A stretch of DNA of 64,000 nt from Spongospora subterranea f. sp. subterranea (lineage: Eukaryota > Endomyxa: Phytomyxea > Phytomyxea > Plasmodiophorida): the NCBI GenBank assembly GCA_049724395.1, contig JAUGWO010000156.1, positions 147,587 to 211,586 on the forward strand, in the 5' to 3' direction. A model generated the notes under the pieces. That model saw nothing but the letters and a program-made list of their open reading frames with translations, made no database searches and was not told where the DNA came from. Every line of letters begins with the position of its first letter. Position 1 is the stretch's first letter. This document shows positions 11,758-22,797 of the stretch, one piece after another. The translations under genes were made by a program, and so were the position numbers.

Positions 11758-12056
11758 ACCAATGTGTTGATGATGTGTTTCGTGGGATTGTCGCCATGTG
11801 GGGGGTTGCGCAGTAACTATATTCCAGTCTGCCTATTCGCCATCATCATGTCGTTATTGGTGTCGGTTTATGGCTCCATTCCTGGATCGGGCGTTGATAG
11901 TATGAACGAGCTGCTCAGAATTATGTCCATATCGCATCAGGTTGTTGACCGTCATGAAGCGGTATATGAACATTCAGATCGAGGTCGCTTTCCAGTTTTT
12001 TCGAGTTTTTTTTTTCAGCCTTGTGCATCGTTGCGCATTCTATTGATGTGTACGGT

Positions 12057-12796
12057 TTATTTCCAATGTGATTTCGGGATAAGGCTTTTCATCATGTGTT
12101 GGCTGTCATCCTCCACATTATATTGAAGCAGGTTTCTATGTTTGTCTAGGGCGTTCCCGCAAGTCAACCGAATGTCGTGTGAGAACGGAACACGATCAAT
12201 GCATTCTTCGTCAATTGGGACATTCAATTGATCCATCTCGACATCGGGCCACAGTCCGCTCAATGAGCGATATTGGAATATCTAAGCACTATCGGACGAT
12301 GTTGGCGGCGGTCGAGTACGTTCCGGTATATCAAATACGGTTAAGGGGGATCGTCTATTCTTTTAAGGATCATCAATCAGTTCAAGTCGCCCAATTATTC
12401 AAGGTCCTCGATCGTCAAATGTTTTTTTTCGCGGAAAAACGTTGCAGTTCGTCAACCTCGTGTCGTTGCACAATTGTTGATTTCTCATGTATTTCCCATT
12501 GGGGTCGCCGCTGATTCAGCGTGTAGGTGACGAGCATAGAAGATCCTGGGATCTTGGTGGATCCGAATCTATGGCTTCTCGAGATATCGACAGCCGTATC
12601 GAACGTGGATGGGGAGCTAGCCAACGCTGAGCAGTCGGTGGTGCAATTGTCAAAAACCTTATCAGAGTCAGCAAATGTGTCCTGTAATTGCAACTGTTCA
12701 TCTGACGATTTTCCAGTTCAACAGACGCTGAATTCTACACAACCCCATGAAGCTAACTCGCGAAATAAACTATTGAGAATGTTTCAATTAAATTAA
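12057..12796. other. region with competing open frames on both strands
   Basis: On the plus strand, a frame through 12270-12500 (YVPVYQIRLRGIVYSFKDH) followed by an acceptor at 12526 and a coiled-coil-like exon ending at 12796 (VDGELANAEQSVVQLSKTL) could be one small gene. On the minus strand, 12057-12263 (MDQLNVPIDEECIDRVPF) and 12415-12693 are also open. I could not decide between them; the plus-strand reading has the better C-terminus and an AT-rich 3' flank. Confidence 0.25.
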
Positions 12797-12849
12797 TCTG
12801 TTAATTACATTTAACCAGGAAATTCAAATATCGTGGAAACTGTTGTCGA

Positions 12850-14026
12850 TCATTTGCTGTAATCTGGTACACCTAATGACGATGCCAGTATCGCCATTCG
12901 AACAAAAACCCCATGGCGCATTTGTTTGAAATAAGCTGCTCTTGGGTCACTATCTACGTCAGGATGGATTTCGGTCGTTCGTGGCAAAGGATGCATAACG
13001 ATCATGTCGTTTTTCGCGGCCAACAGCGTCGTTGGTGTGATTATGAAAGCGTTTTTCACCAGCTCGTATTCCTCCAGAGAAGAAAACCGCTCTTTCTGAA
13101 CCCTTGTTACATAGAGTACATCCGATGTGGAAATGACCGATGCCAAATTGTTGCTAATCGTATAAGGGACTTTAAGCTGCTCGATTAATCCAGCAGGCAT
13201 TTGCAGCGATTCTACAGTCGAACTAATCAGTTCTAACGGTCCAAATCAACCGTGTATTCAAGGATGTACCAGGGCTGATGAAATGTAACTGTTTGGCACC
13301 AAACATGTTCAGCAGCTTGGTTAGTGAATGCACAGTTCGCCCGTGGCGTAGATCGCCAACCATGGTGATCGTGACGTTTTCTACCTTTCCAATTAGTTTT
13401 TTGATCGTATATAAATCTAGTAACGCTGCATATACGGATTCAGCCGTCGAATCTGGACAAAGGTGTCGATGAGTATTACCTTGAGTCGGATGCTCGCAAA
13501 TGCCATCCCCTGCATTGATTACTGGAACCTACGAAGAAAATCAGCGATTCACGTCAGAAGAATACCGCAATACTAACTGGTGAACAGGAAGCGGCAGATT
13601 TGGCAGCTCCACCTTCAGGATGGCGCAACACCAATATATCGCAATATGAAGCCATGGTACGGACCGTGTCCTCTAGTGTCTCTCCTTTGGCAATGGATGA
13701 GGCGGTGGCAGTAATGGGTATAACGCTTCCGCCTAGATTGAGCATGGCAGCGTGGAACGATGATGAGGTCCGAGAACTAGGCTCGTAGAATATATTCCCT
13801 AGAATCTAGCACATAATTCAGCGACAAATATGTAAAATAAGAAGAAGAACAAAATGGACTGTTGATGTCAAAAATTTGTGAAACTGAAAGGCGTATAAAA
13901 GCAACCTTTCCAGACAATACGTTGGATTTGACACCCTTATCCAGCAAAATACTCCCAATGTTCTGCTTGTTCCAAGATTCGGACCACATCATCAACTGTC
14001 AACTGATCAATGGATACGAGACTCAT
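12850..14026 (-). CDS. aspartate carbamoyltransferase (stand-alone)
   Basis: Makes N-carbamoyl-aspartate from carbamoyl phosphate and aspartate, the committed step of pyrimidine synthesis. In order: [20 protein letters not shown]; the carbamoyl-phosphate loop [21 protein letters not shown] region near 13735-13790; [22 protein letters not shown] across an intron at about 13429-13481; [11 protein letters not shown]; then the C-terminal exon with [18 protein letters not shown] and [19 protein letters not shown], which is the canonical end. Wording is closest to the ATCase domain of CAD-type proteins. Nothing upstream encodes DHOase or CPSase, because the divergent neighbour is DGAT2. One join near 13950 is out of frame by one base and no intron fixes it without losing a conserved helix. 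Confidence 0.88.
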
Positions 14027-14672
14027 ATCAAGGAACCAGGCCAGCAACGGTCACTCAGGCAATTGACCAAGTGAACTTGGGCGGCGAAACGGGTTTCCGG
14101 TGACTGGTGGCGGCCAGGGCCTGCATTCACATCAGTGCAGTCAGTCAGGTCACAGTCTGTAGCAGAGCAAAAGGTGACACTGGTACTGTATATAGGGATA
14201 CTACATGTAGTGTACACACATGATCGCCATCCATCTCCAGACTCGGCTTTCGTCTGCCAAAGCCTGGCACAATGCGCGATGTTCATTCCTTTCCCGATTA
14301 TATGTCTAACGGCTACTGCGGTCCGTCTCCTCCCACAGCCCAATCGATATTACCTCTGGTGACTCCTGTGATCGCTTGGCAAGCGTTGAATAACATCTGT
14401 CACTGCAAAATCGAGTCTAGTCCTCCCCGATCGCAGTGAAAGTCGGATGTTTTTCAAAGTTCTTCATGTCGGCGAATTCGATTGCAATAAACGTTTTAAT
14501 CGTATCCCTTTGTGAGCCAGCGCCTTTTATTGTTGGTTAGGTGTAGATGATTTGAAGTCATCAACAAATATCGCGTTTGCGTTTCCAGTGGGCTGCGCTT
14601 TTATGCATGATTTTTGTTATTCAATTCCCCACCGTCATTACTCTTATCGATTCGGGTTTGACATCATCACTA
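14027..14672. other. divergent intergenic region between ATCase and DGAT2
   Basis: No supported gene. The two flanking genes are transcribed away from this stretch, so it should contain both promoters. Short open frames here (for example 14135-14362) have no recognisable content. The in-frame extension upstream of the DGAT2 start to 14577 lacks an earlier ATG. Confidence 0.45.
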
Positions 14673-15904
14673 ATGATGAACTTGCATTGGCCGCGGCTGG
14701 CCCCGGCCCTCCTCCCGCTTGAGCGCAGATTGCAGACGTTATCAATCCTGATGTGGATGTCGCCTTGGATATTTTCACCGATTATCTCGATCATATGTCT
14801 AATGTCATCCAGACCGTTTATTCGCTATCCATTCATAGCGTACCTACTGTATATTTTTTTATTCCAGAGTTTTCAACACACTGGGACTCTCCGATCAGCC
14901 GCCTTTCGCCGCTGGATTTTATGGCGGTACTTTGCATCATATTTCCCAATGGCTCTTGTTAAAACTGCAGATTTACCTCCCGATCGCCCTTACATATTTG
15001 GTAAACATATTAGGTTATTCACAAAGGGAGTTTTATGTTGTCTCAGGCTATTCCACCCTCATGGCATCGTGGGCGTTTCTGCATTTGTAACTTTCGCGAC
15101 GGAGGCTACCTCGTTTTCTAGTACCTTTCCCGGAATTACAACCCATCTACTTACAATCAGTCAGAGTTTTCGTATGCCTATTCTTTCGCTGGTTTTAGGT
15201 GCTCATGGTATATGCGATGCTAGTCGCCACACTTGCAATACGATTTTGAGTAGAGGCAACGGCCAATCCATCACGTTAGTGATTGGTGGGGCGAGAGAGG
15301 TAAACTTCTCCACCAACGCAAAATCTGCAACGACGCAAGTGTAATCTATTGCATTAGGCTCTTGATGCTAGACCTGGCACGTGCGATTTGACATTGACTA
15401 AGCGAAAAGGCTTTATCAAGATGGCTATTGAGCACGGCGCATCCCTGGTTCCTGTTTTTGCGTTCGGGGAGACTGATATTTATGACCAAGTGAACAATCC
15501 CAGGGGATCATTCCTTCGAAAATGGCAGGAATTCTTTTTGCAAAGGTTTGGTTTCACATTTCCCATTGTCAAAGGTATGCGAAACATTTGCAATCACACT
15601 GATATGCGCTAACAGAATCTGTCAGGTCGCGGAATATTCAATTACGATTTTGGACTCCTGCCTCGAAGGCGGCCTATTGTCACTGTCATCGGAGAACCTA
15701 TTCATGTTGAAAAGGTTAACATTAATGCCCATTCGACAGGAGTCGTGCTTAATCTGCTTGTTATAGTTCCCCCGCGGTGAAATTACACTAGAAATGGTTG
15801 ACTCGCTACATTATAAATATGTCGACTCCCTAAAAACGTTATATAACACGTACAAATCGAGTTATGCGCCGTCTAATGAAGCATGTTTTCGGCTCATTGA
15901 ATAA
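14673..15904 (+). CDS. diacylglycerol O-acyltransferase, DGAT2 family
   Basis: ER membrane enzyme that acylates diacylglycerol to triacylglycerol for lipid droplets. Visible parts: PLERRLQTL near the N-terminus, two hydrophobic helices (residues about 25-65), [30 protein letters not shown], the catalytic HPHG motif, [30 protein letters not shown] (joined across an intron at about 15300-15357), [29 protein letters not shown], and a C-terminal exon ending [20 protein letters not shown]. Four or more short introns. At YIFG|HPHG the expected intron (GTAAAC..CTCAG) would leave the frame shifted, but the unspliced frame is open and adds about 16 residues. The start is the first of two adjacent ATGs. 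Confidence 0.9.
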
Positions 15905-16124
15905 ACCATTCCTCTGCGTTCCATCACACCGGGAAACAGCGACCGGTCGAAAATCAGGCGCTAACATTACAAGTTCCACAGGTCATCACTTATCAGGTTT
16001 CAATTGGCCAAGAATGTGCTCGCATATGTGTTTCAGCCTTGCAATATTGGGTCCGATATGCTAGACACCATCTTGTCACAGGATTAGACATGTTTTGGCT
16101 TCGAGAACAATAAACACTGTTTAT

Positions 16125-16725
16125 ATGCCTGGCAGTGGCATCAGACAGCCACATCGGTCAATTGTTACTGGCTTGGCTGGACATCTTGCCAAATTATCTA
16201 AGCATGAAAGGCAAGGGCGGTCCTGAGAACGCCCGAACGTCGCAACCTTCGTCAATGGATTCCAGCGATTTTTCTCGAATTACTGGTAATGAAGCAAGGA
16301 TTGTTCAGTCCGGAAGATTTCAGATTTCAGAATTGACTGCAGGTAAGGAAGGGATTTTAGGTGTTAGTGAATACAATAGCTCAATGTCGAACATGATCAG
16401 AATCAACCAGGACTGCTTCTCAGCCTCCACAGGCCGTTGCCGCGTCGGGGAGATTCCAGATCGCTGATATTGGTTCTTCATCATCCTTATCAACGGAAGG
16501 AGGTCAGCCAGTTTTAGCTGGCACACAAAGCAGAAGAGGATCGCAAACCAGCGACCCATTACAACTTCTCGTAAGTCTTATGGTAAAAGCATCTCCTATT
16601 CCACACTGAGTTCCGTATAGTCCATGCTACATTATCGGGTTCGATGCCTGATGGAAGAAAACCGTAAATTAAAGGAAGATAATGCAGAATTGCGGAAAGA
16701 TTTGCGGGACCGTCCTGCTAGATAA
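16125..16725 (+). CDS. small disordered protein with two RFQI motifs and a C-terminal coiled coil
   Basis: Low-complexity Ser-rich protein assembled from short exons. Two blocks carry the same local wording, SGRFQISEL near 16312 and VGRFQIADI near 16450. R-F-x-V/I is the docking motif read by the CCT domain of SPAK/OSR1-type kinases and occurs as GRFQV in WNK kinases. The C-terminal exon is a helix, CLMEENRKLKEDNAELRKDL, ending at a TAA. No kinase domain is visible. The first exon may begin MPGSGIRQPHRSIVTGL at 16125; the join to the Ser-rich part is not solved. The function is inferred only from the motif. Confidence 0.5.
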
Positions 16726-17415
16726 ATTAATTATTGTACAGTACACATGAATGCGATATGGGATCATGTTTCAGACGGTCAATGAATCAAACGGGTTGAC
16801 GGTTAATTCAAGTTTCTCAAACAAATACGCAATTTGATCAATCATTATACCGATACGTCGATCTAGGGAACAGTTCGCATTTACGATTGTGCCATTGCGT
16901 TTAAGTTTGCTTTACATGGCGTTCATTTTCACAATTTTCCAGACAAGATGCAATGCTTTTATAAATCAGTGTTTAAGCAGCCCAATATGAAATATGGATC
17001 GGATTAAGTTTAACAAGCGTCAAGATTTTTGAGTTGGGATTGGGGGTCGAGGAAGTTGGTGCTATATTTGGTTGCCTTTCAACCCCACAAGCCATAGATG
17101 GACCCAGGTAACAGAAACTGGCCAGGTCATACCGGTTCGCGATACAGTTAGCCCCACCCGACGTCAGACAGGAGAAGAATGGGACGAGCGCCTCCATGGG
17201 TTTCCGCCACTCCGTGCTCTTCCTGACTGAGGTCTGTACATTTGAACAGTGTTGGCTCAACTCTGGGGGTAAGCCACAGCCCCGGCCTGCATGACGGTTG
17301 GCACGTTATGGATATTGTTAATATCATGTTACCCCCCCTCCATGAGGTAAAGTATAGTGTGCCATAGCAGGCATATTATCCAAACTTATAAACACGCTGA
17401 TAAGAAGGTATCTCG
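16726..17415. other. intergenic region
   Basis: No supported gene. A 95-codon minus-strand frame (16973-17260) shows no recognisable motif. Contains a run of seven C's near 17331 just before the Myb gene promoter. I see no tRNA-like cloverleaf. Confidence 0.45.
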
Positions 17416-17973
17416 ATGATTGACGAGACGGTGACGGACGAGGGGCGCCGATCTGATTCACCCACAGATCAACTCAAAGGGGGTCGGTTAAGATGGACCG
17501 CACATGACGTCATGAATCTGATGACTGGAGTCTCTCAATATGGTCATGCATGGTCGACAATCATCAAGCGTTACGATTTTAGGGGTCGCAACGCTAAAGC
17601 TATATCCGACAAGTTTTACTCCATCGCTGGAAAAGGTGACAGAAGAACAGTCTATTCTAAGGAAGAAGAAGAGCGGTTGATTCAGGGCGTGAAAAGGTTC
17701 GGGTGCAGAAGTTGGAGGAGAATCTCTCAAATTGGTGAAGAAGAAGGACACTCAGCTAAAAGGATACGATCCGAGCACAGTGACTGTACAAGCAAAACTA
17801 GGCAATACGAGGGAGAGGATTCAGACGACGATGACGAAAGTGAAGAAGGTCATCATGGAGAGAGTAGGTTGATGAAATTCCCAAGGTTCCAGTCTCTGCT
17901 CCTTGCTGTTGCTGCTGATCAGATCAACCGTCAATCACAAAAAAGACATTACGGAGCGTTTACGGCCGCATGA
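17416..17973 (+). CDS. two-repeat Myb/SANT DNA-binding protein
   Basis: 185-residue intronless frame with two Myb-like repeats. Repeat 1 (residues about 24-70) has LRWTAHDVMNLMTGVSQYGHAW and then RGRNAKAISDKFYSI, resembling the third helix of TRF-like single-Myb proteins. Repeat 2 (about 78-110) has VYSKEEEERLIQGVKRFGCRSW. The tail contains an acidic run (EDSDDDDESEEG). Spacing of the tryptophans and the basic third helices support sequence-specific DNA binding in the nucleus. The telobox signature VDLKDKWRN is not present, so telomere binding is not supported. The ATG follows an in-frame stop. Confidence 0.85.
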   Translation: MIDETVTDEGRRSDSPTDQLKGGRLRWTAHDVMNLMTGVSQYGHAWSTIIKRYDFRGRNAKAISDKFYSIAGKGDRRTVYSKEEEERLIQGVKRFGCRSWRRISQIGEEEGHSAKRIRSEHSDCTSKTRQYEGEDSDDDDESEEGHHGESRLMKFPRFQSLLLAVAADQINRQSQKRHYGAFTAA

Positions 17974-18344
17974 ACATATTGTCCATGTATATTGTATCGA
18001 TGGGTGTCATCAAAATAATGCACTTTCATCAAATTAATATAAGTTTAATCACATGTTTAAAACCAGTATTTGTAGTTGCAGTTCTCAACGTAGTTTTCGA
18101 GCTGTCATAGCGAGGCATTATTTTTTCGCTATAGGATATTCTGGTAAAAAGCAAAGTCTACCACTTGAAAAAATGACTCTCTTTTGTGTCACGAACGTAT
18201 GCTACGATTATCATGACTTCCGTAAAGGCTCTCTGCGGAGAGTTCAGCCCATGTATGCCGTACGGCGTCCGTATGCTGCGAGTTACTGTGAATTTGTGTG
18301 GATTGCTTAGATCTGTCATCAGCATTCTTTAAACATGTCTGGAC
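17974..18344. other. intergenic region
   Basis: No supported gene. An 85-codon plus-strand frame (18053-18310) has no recognisable motif. Likely holds the 3' end of the Myb gene and the promoter or first exon of the small TIM gene. Confidence 0.4.
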
Positions 18345-18612
18345 CCGAAAATTGACGAACGTCAACAGCGAGAACTGCAACAGTTTTTGATGGAGCAGCA
18401 GCAGCAGCAAGCAATGCAGCAAATTATTAGCAATATCACAGACATTTGCACTGAGGCGTGCAGCAAGGCATGGGGCAAGAAATGTCTTACTCAATGCACT
18501 TTGAGATATTTAGATACAAGGTCAGCATTCCTTGTGAGAGCATATGAACACATCGTTTTGATTTTTTTATAGCGCGTTTGTAATGGATCGGTTGGTCAAG
18601 AAAGGGACTTGA
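18345..18612 (+). CDS. small TIM family mitochondrial chaperone (Tim8/Tim13-like)
   Basis: Small TIM proteins escort hydrophobic precursors across the mitochondrial intermembrane space as hexamers. Here a glutamine-rich helix (LMEQQQQQAMQQII) leads into the twin CX3C motif DICTEACSKAWGKKCLTQC and then TLRYLDTSAFVMDRLVKKGT, which matches the second helix of Tim13. An intron at about 18522-18570 (GTCAGC..TATAG) falls between DT and SAF and joins in phase. The loop between the two cysteine pairs is only seven residues, against at least eleven in known members. The N-terminal start is unsolved: the frame is open from just after an in-frame stop near 18332, and its first ATG is at 18390. Confidence 0.7.
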
Positions 18613-18650
18613 TATTTGATTTACATTAACAAGTATGGATAATACATGAC

Positions 18651-18683
18651 AGGGGGTCGGGGGTCGGGGTTCCCCCCCCCCCC
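18651..18683. repeat. G-tract/C-tract block
   Basis: Three G runs (five, five and four G's separated by TC) are followed directly by TT and a run of twelve C's. The two halves can pair into a short hairpin, or the G-rich part could take part in a quadruplex. It lies in the roughly 300-bp gap between the small TIM gene and the NT-C2 coiled-coil gene. Confidence 0.7.
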
Positions 18684-18912
18684 ATATTATATGATGGTAT
18701 GCTCATGACTAGGGTATCGTGTCGACATAATAGCGTTGACTCTGGAGCGGCCTTCCTTATCTTCTGTATTTACAATACCACAGATCTATAGCTGGAGTGA
18801 TTCTCCAATAATTCCATTCAATGTCGGATCTGATTACCATAATGTAAATGATCTGATCCTACGATCGCAGCGGATTGTCGAAAATCTCAACGTCGGTAAA
18901 CCTCGGTCGGTG

Positions 18913-21727
18913 ATGGCTGGCCGATTGTTTTCCCGCCAGAAATTATCGTACAAATTTGAAATCCATGATCTAACGCTGTTGGTTAGCGAATCCTCGGAGC
19001 TTACAGGGGTAGTCGCTGTTTGGAAATCTGGCCAACATTCGTCATCATCGCCATTGTTAATATTATCGGGCGGAAAATTCCGTATTGCTCAACCCCTCAG
19101 TATTACTTGCTCTATCAAAAAAGGGAAGGCGAAACCGTCGTCGCTCAGTTTTCAATATCAACGACCCAAAGATGGCGCTGTCAAGTTATTCGGAAAGGCT
19201 AGGATTGATTTACGCTCCTTATGCACATCATCATCTATTGACGCCCAAACGTTAGCTGTCCGGGATTTTCAACTTCAGGATTGCAAAGATAATGAGGCAA
19301 TTGCCAAGGTCAGAATCGCGGTGACGCGAAGTAGTGAAGATTTAGACAGCGATCAACAGCAAGAGTTTGATATAGCCAACATCTTCAATGACGATAAGGA
19401 GTACGTTAGTGCGACGAAGATAGGCGCTGACGACGTTTTCAATACCCAGAACGAATCGCTATCAAAACACGTGAAGGATTTAGAGAAACAACTATCTAAT
19501 GAACGTGTTACGAAGGAAGAGTTGATAAAGCAGGTTGATGATCTAACCGCCAGGCTGTTCCAAGAAACAATACGTTATGAAGATGAATTGGCAAAGAGAG
19601 ACGGGCAAGGGAAGTTGCAACTTCAGTCAACAATTTCTACGTTGCAAGAATCTGCAAACAAGGAGATTCAGTTGCTGAAACAAGAAAATCGTGATCGAAA
19701 GGTACGTTCGGAGGCAAGAGAGTCACTGTTGCAGCGAGAGATTGAACAGATTCGAACCGACTTTGAATCTAAGGCTAGATCGAACAAAATCGACCGACAA
19801 AAAGAAGAAGAGCTCAACAAAGTCAAACAAGAGTTAGATTTGACAAAGCAACAACTGCAGACGTCACAACAAGAACTGATTCTGGCTAGGTCAAATATGG
19901 GCAAAGTAAAAGATCAGTCCCGAGACATTGACAGGGGGAAGTTCGCGAACCCAGCGTTAACAAGAAACGAACCATCATTGCAGGACGCGAAACACGACGA
20001 TTGAACCCGAACATGCGAAGAAAAAAGAAGACCCAGTCGATTTGGCTCTTTTGGAAAAAATTGTTATGGCCATGAAGGTCAGCGTTGATGGTGTAGTTGA
20101 TAGACAACGGGTTCGTGTCATTGCTGAAGACGCAGCTCGAAAAGTCGGGAAGCTGAAGTCTGAAGCTGCTTTGAATACTGCCCAAACAGCGCAACCAAAG
20201 GAGAGCGCCGATGAGAAATTGTCAGCTTTAAAGAACGAACTTAAGCTAGCACAGGAAGATGCTGCTACTCAATCAAAGAAAGCCAGAATGGCTGAGAATG
20301 CTAAACTGATGGCTTCCAAGCAGTTCGAGCTTGAAAAAAAATGGCGAGAGACGCTGCAAAAACAGATCGAGGCTGGGGGAGGTGCGGTAATAACTGATGT
20401 TCCCGCACCACAATCTGGGAAGGAATCATTGCAAGCAGCAGAGAAGGAACGATATGAAGAGGCACTTGCCACCGCCAATGCGGAAATATCGCAGCTGAAG
20501 GCGTCGTTAAAGGAAGTCGACAAGGCAAAAACTGAAGCTATCAAAACTATGGAAAGACGGATCACCGAGCTAAATGACAATCAACCCGCCAGGAACGCCT
20601 CTCAAGGCGATGGCAGCGTCACCCAAGCTACCGCCCAACAACAAGCTAATGACGAGTTGAGAGTTGAGATTTCGAAGGCGAGAAATGCACTTTATAAGGT
20701 GCAGGCTGAACTAGATCAAATCGGACAAGAAAGAGATCTCATTCAGACTCAGAATCGCAAAAGGCAAAGCGAGTTGGATATGGCGCTCAAACTAGTGGAA
20801 GTAGAGAAAAAGTGGAAAGAACAGCTTCAGCGTCAGCTAGATGAAATTGCTGCGAACGACAAATTTTTAGAAAGCGATTTAACTGATTCGAAACGTCGAC
20901 TCAATGACACGGCAGAAGAGTTGGACCGCACCAAACAACAAATTACGGATTTAAAGCAACAGCTTGAGGCTAGTCGAGCAACCGCAAGCAGTGTGCAACC
21001 AGCAGAGATGGTTATGGCTATCAAGAAAGAGCGAGATTTGCTTGTTGACAGAGCGAATATAGCGGAGAAGAGTAATCGCGAATTACAGTCAAAGATTGAC
21101 GCTGCAAATCTACAGCTGCAACAGCTGACCGCTGTCGTCGATAGCCTGAAAGAAGAAAATAGAAATGTGTCGCAAGATTCAAGACGGTCTGCCGAGAAGT
21201 CCAACGCGCATGTCGCCCTGGAAATTCAATCGGGATCATCTCAAGCTCCTCGGTCGCCTAAAGCCATGGATAAAGTATGGGAAAGGCGCGCTAAGGATGC
21301 GGAAGAAATGCTCAAGATGGCGCAATCATCGTTCGCCGAGACTACCAAGATTCTGGAGGAACGGAGCGCCATCCTTGACGAGGAGCTTATCGAGACGCGG
21401 CAGCGCCTTTGCGCCTTGTCTGACGAGTTGATTAAGCGCGATGAACAAATCGATTCGTTGAAAGGCAAACTTCAAGAAGGGTTCAGGGAAAGGTTAGGCA
21501 TGACCGATTACATGAATGAACTCGAGATAGATTTGGCCAATAATAAGGCTAGGTTCGTTGACACAGTCGATGAGCTCAGCAACCTTGAAAATGAGAATTT
21601 CCGCCTTCGCGACAAGTTGAGCCATTTGGGTGTGAAATTATCGCCGCCAAGCCCGTTCCCACCCAAGATTTGCTTCCGAAAAAGACAAGAGTTCACAGCT
21701 TCCGTAAAAGTATTTTCCATTGTATAG
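18913..21727 (+). CDS. NT-C2 domain plus long coiled-coil protein
   Basis: Predicted cytoskeletal or trafficking scaffold of about 920 residues. The N-terminal domain (about residues 1-150) starts MAGRLFSRQKLSYKFEIHDL and contains GVVAVWKSG and KLFGKARIDL, fitting the N-terminal C2 (EEIG1/EHBP1-type) fold. The rest is almost continuous heptad-rich coiled coil with many E/K/Q and regular leucines. One intron at about 19938-19990 (GTTCGC..GCAG) joins DIDRGK to TRNTTIEPEH in phase and links the two large frames. The open frame runs upstream to 18736 but MAGRL is the first ATG in it. The last 20 codons may belong to a different exon arrangement. Partner and location are unknown. Confidence 0.85.
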
Positions 21728-21779
21728 CTTTACCTATCGTATAAAATCAAAAAAAAACATTGGTGTATTGAGCAGTGAT

Positions 21780-22499
21780 TTATTGTATTGGGCGCATAAC
21801 GTCCAGGACTATTGAGATATTGATATTATCGTAGCCTTGCGTTCTGTGCTCATCGCACCGAATCTCGATCTGTCTTAGTTTTTCGTAATACCAATCCCTC
21901 TCTTTCAGGACGGCGTCCAGCTCAGAATTGTCTGGAACTGATTTATCTTGCCCGATCGTTGGTTTAGCCATTTGGGTCAACGACCCTCGACCTTGAGCCA
22001 GCCGTCTACTTCTGGCTCGATAACGACTTTGCCACCGCCGAACGGCAGTATCCCGCTCCTTAACGGCGTTGTATGGTCGGATCAATGGCGAGTATTTTTG
22101 CAGCCAGATATGTCGCAACCATTGAGCCAATGACAAGCTTTCGCTCGTTGACCCACGAACAATCGCCTCGATATCTATCTCTTTGACTAATTTATGGGAT
22201 CGCAAACACTCCATGAATATGCGATAGTTTGATTCTGAATAGGAAACTATCAGGAACAACCAAGAGCGGATGAGATCCGGATGGGAACGATCCTGACCGT
22301 ATTCATAGGTGTATTGTGGGTTCCAATTCACACGATGTAGCGGAAGCGATTCTGGAAATATTGCCGCCATTATCTGACAGGCGATGATCCCGTCTCGAAA
22401 CTGCTCGATTTGCGTATATGTTGTGGAAAGGAAGGAATTAGCCCACGCCAGTAGGTCGTTCGCTGAAACAAACGAGCTGGAGGACAGGCTCCCTGACAT
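21780..22499 (-). CDS. EB1-family microtubule plus-end-binding protein
   Basis: End-binding proteins track growing microtubule tips and recruit other factors. The calponin-homology domain is seen in LLAWANSFLSTTYTQIEQFRDG, CQIMAAIFPESLPLHRVNWN and LAQWLRHIWLQKY. The EB1-like C-terminal dimerisation motif appears as VLKERDWYYEKLRQIEIRC (family wording is ERDFYFSKLRDIEILC). One intron at about 22228-22290 (GTCAGG..TTCAG) removes a non-homologous stretch and joins TYEY to ESNYRIFMECL. The linker is basic (RRWQSRYRARSRR), as expected for tubulin contact. The C-terminal acidic EEY tail of animal EB1 is absent, as in several fungi. The gene sits 0.3 kb downstream of Bub3 on the same strand. Confidence 0.9.
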   Translation of the reverse strand: MSGSLSSSSFVSANDLLAWANSFLSTTYTQIEQFRDGIIACQIMAAIFPESLPLHRVNWNPQYTYEYGQDRSHPDLIRSWLFLIVSYSESNYRIFMECLRSHKLVKEIDIEAIVRGSTSESLSLAQWLRHIWLQKYSPLIRPYNAVKERDTAVRRWQSRYRARSRRLAQGRGSLTQMAKPTIGQDKSVPDNSELDAVLKERDWYYEKLRQIEIRCDEHRTQGYDNINISIVLDVMRPIQ

Positions 22500-22797
22500 C
22501 ACATCAGCCAAAGATCGCGTATGGATGGCGCATATCTACCCATTGACGTCATATTCGGTGTCGAAAGCCCTGGTCCCAATATGATAATTGATGGAGCACC
22601 TAACCTGAGGCACGCGGCTCAAAGATATAACGGGCCCCTCGACAAGATATCACAAGAATAAAAAGGGGCAGGCTTCGTCCATCATCGTCAGCGAATCCTA
22701 TAGCAATTGAACCACGAAACACAACGGAACTATTCTCAAATTCAACATTTTTTTTTATCGATTTCAGAACCAGTGTCGGATCAGGGTATTGCCGATT

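Noticed and set aside
12415-12693. Minus-strand frame as a prefoldin-like coiled coil
   Set aside because: The plus-strand reading of the same DNA gives a better helical C-terminus, and no family motif is visible on the minus strand.
13950-13985. 34-nt intron (GTTGAT..AAGCAG) that would fix the ATCase frame
   Set aside because: It would delete the conserved helix [12 protein letters not shown], which aligns with other ATCases.
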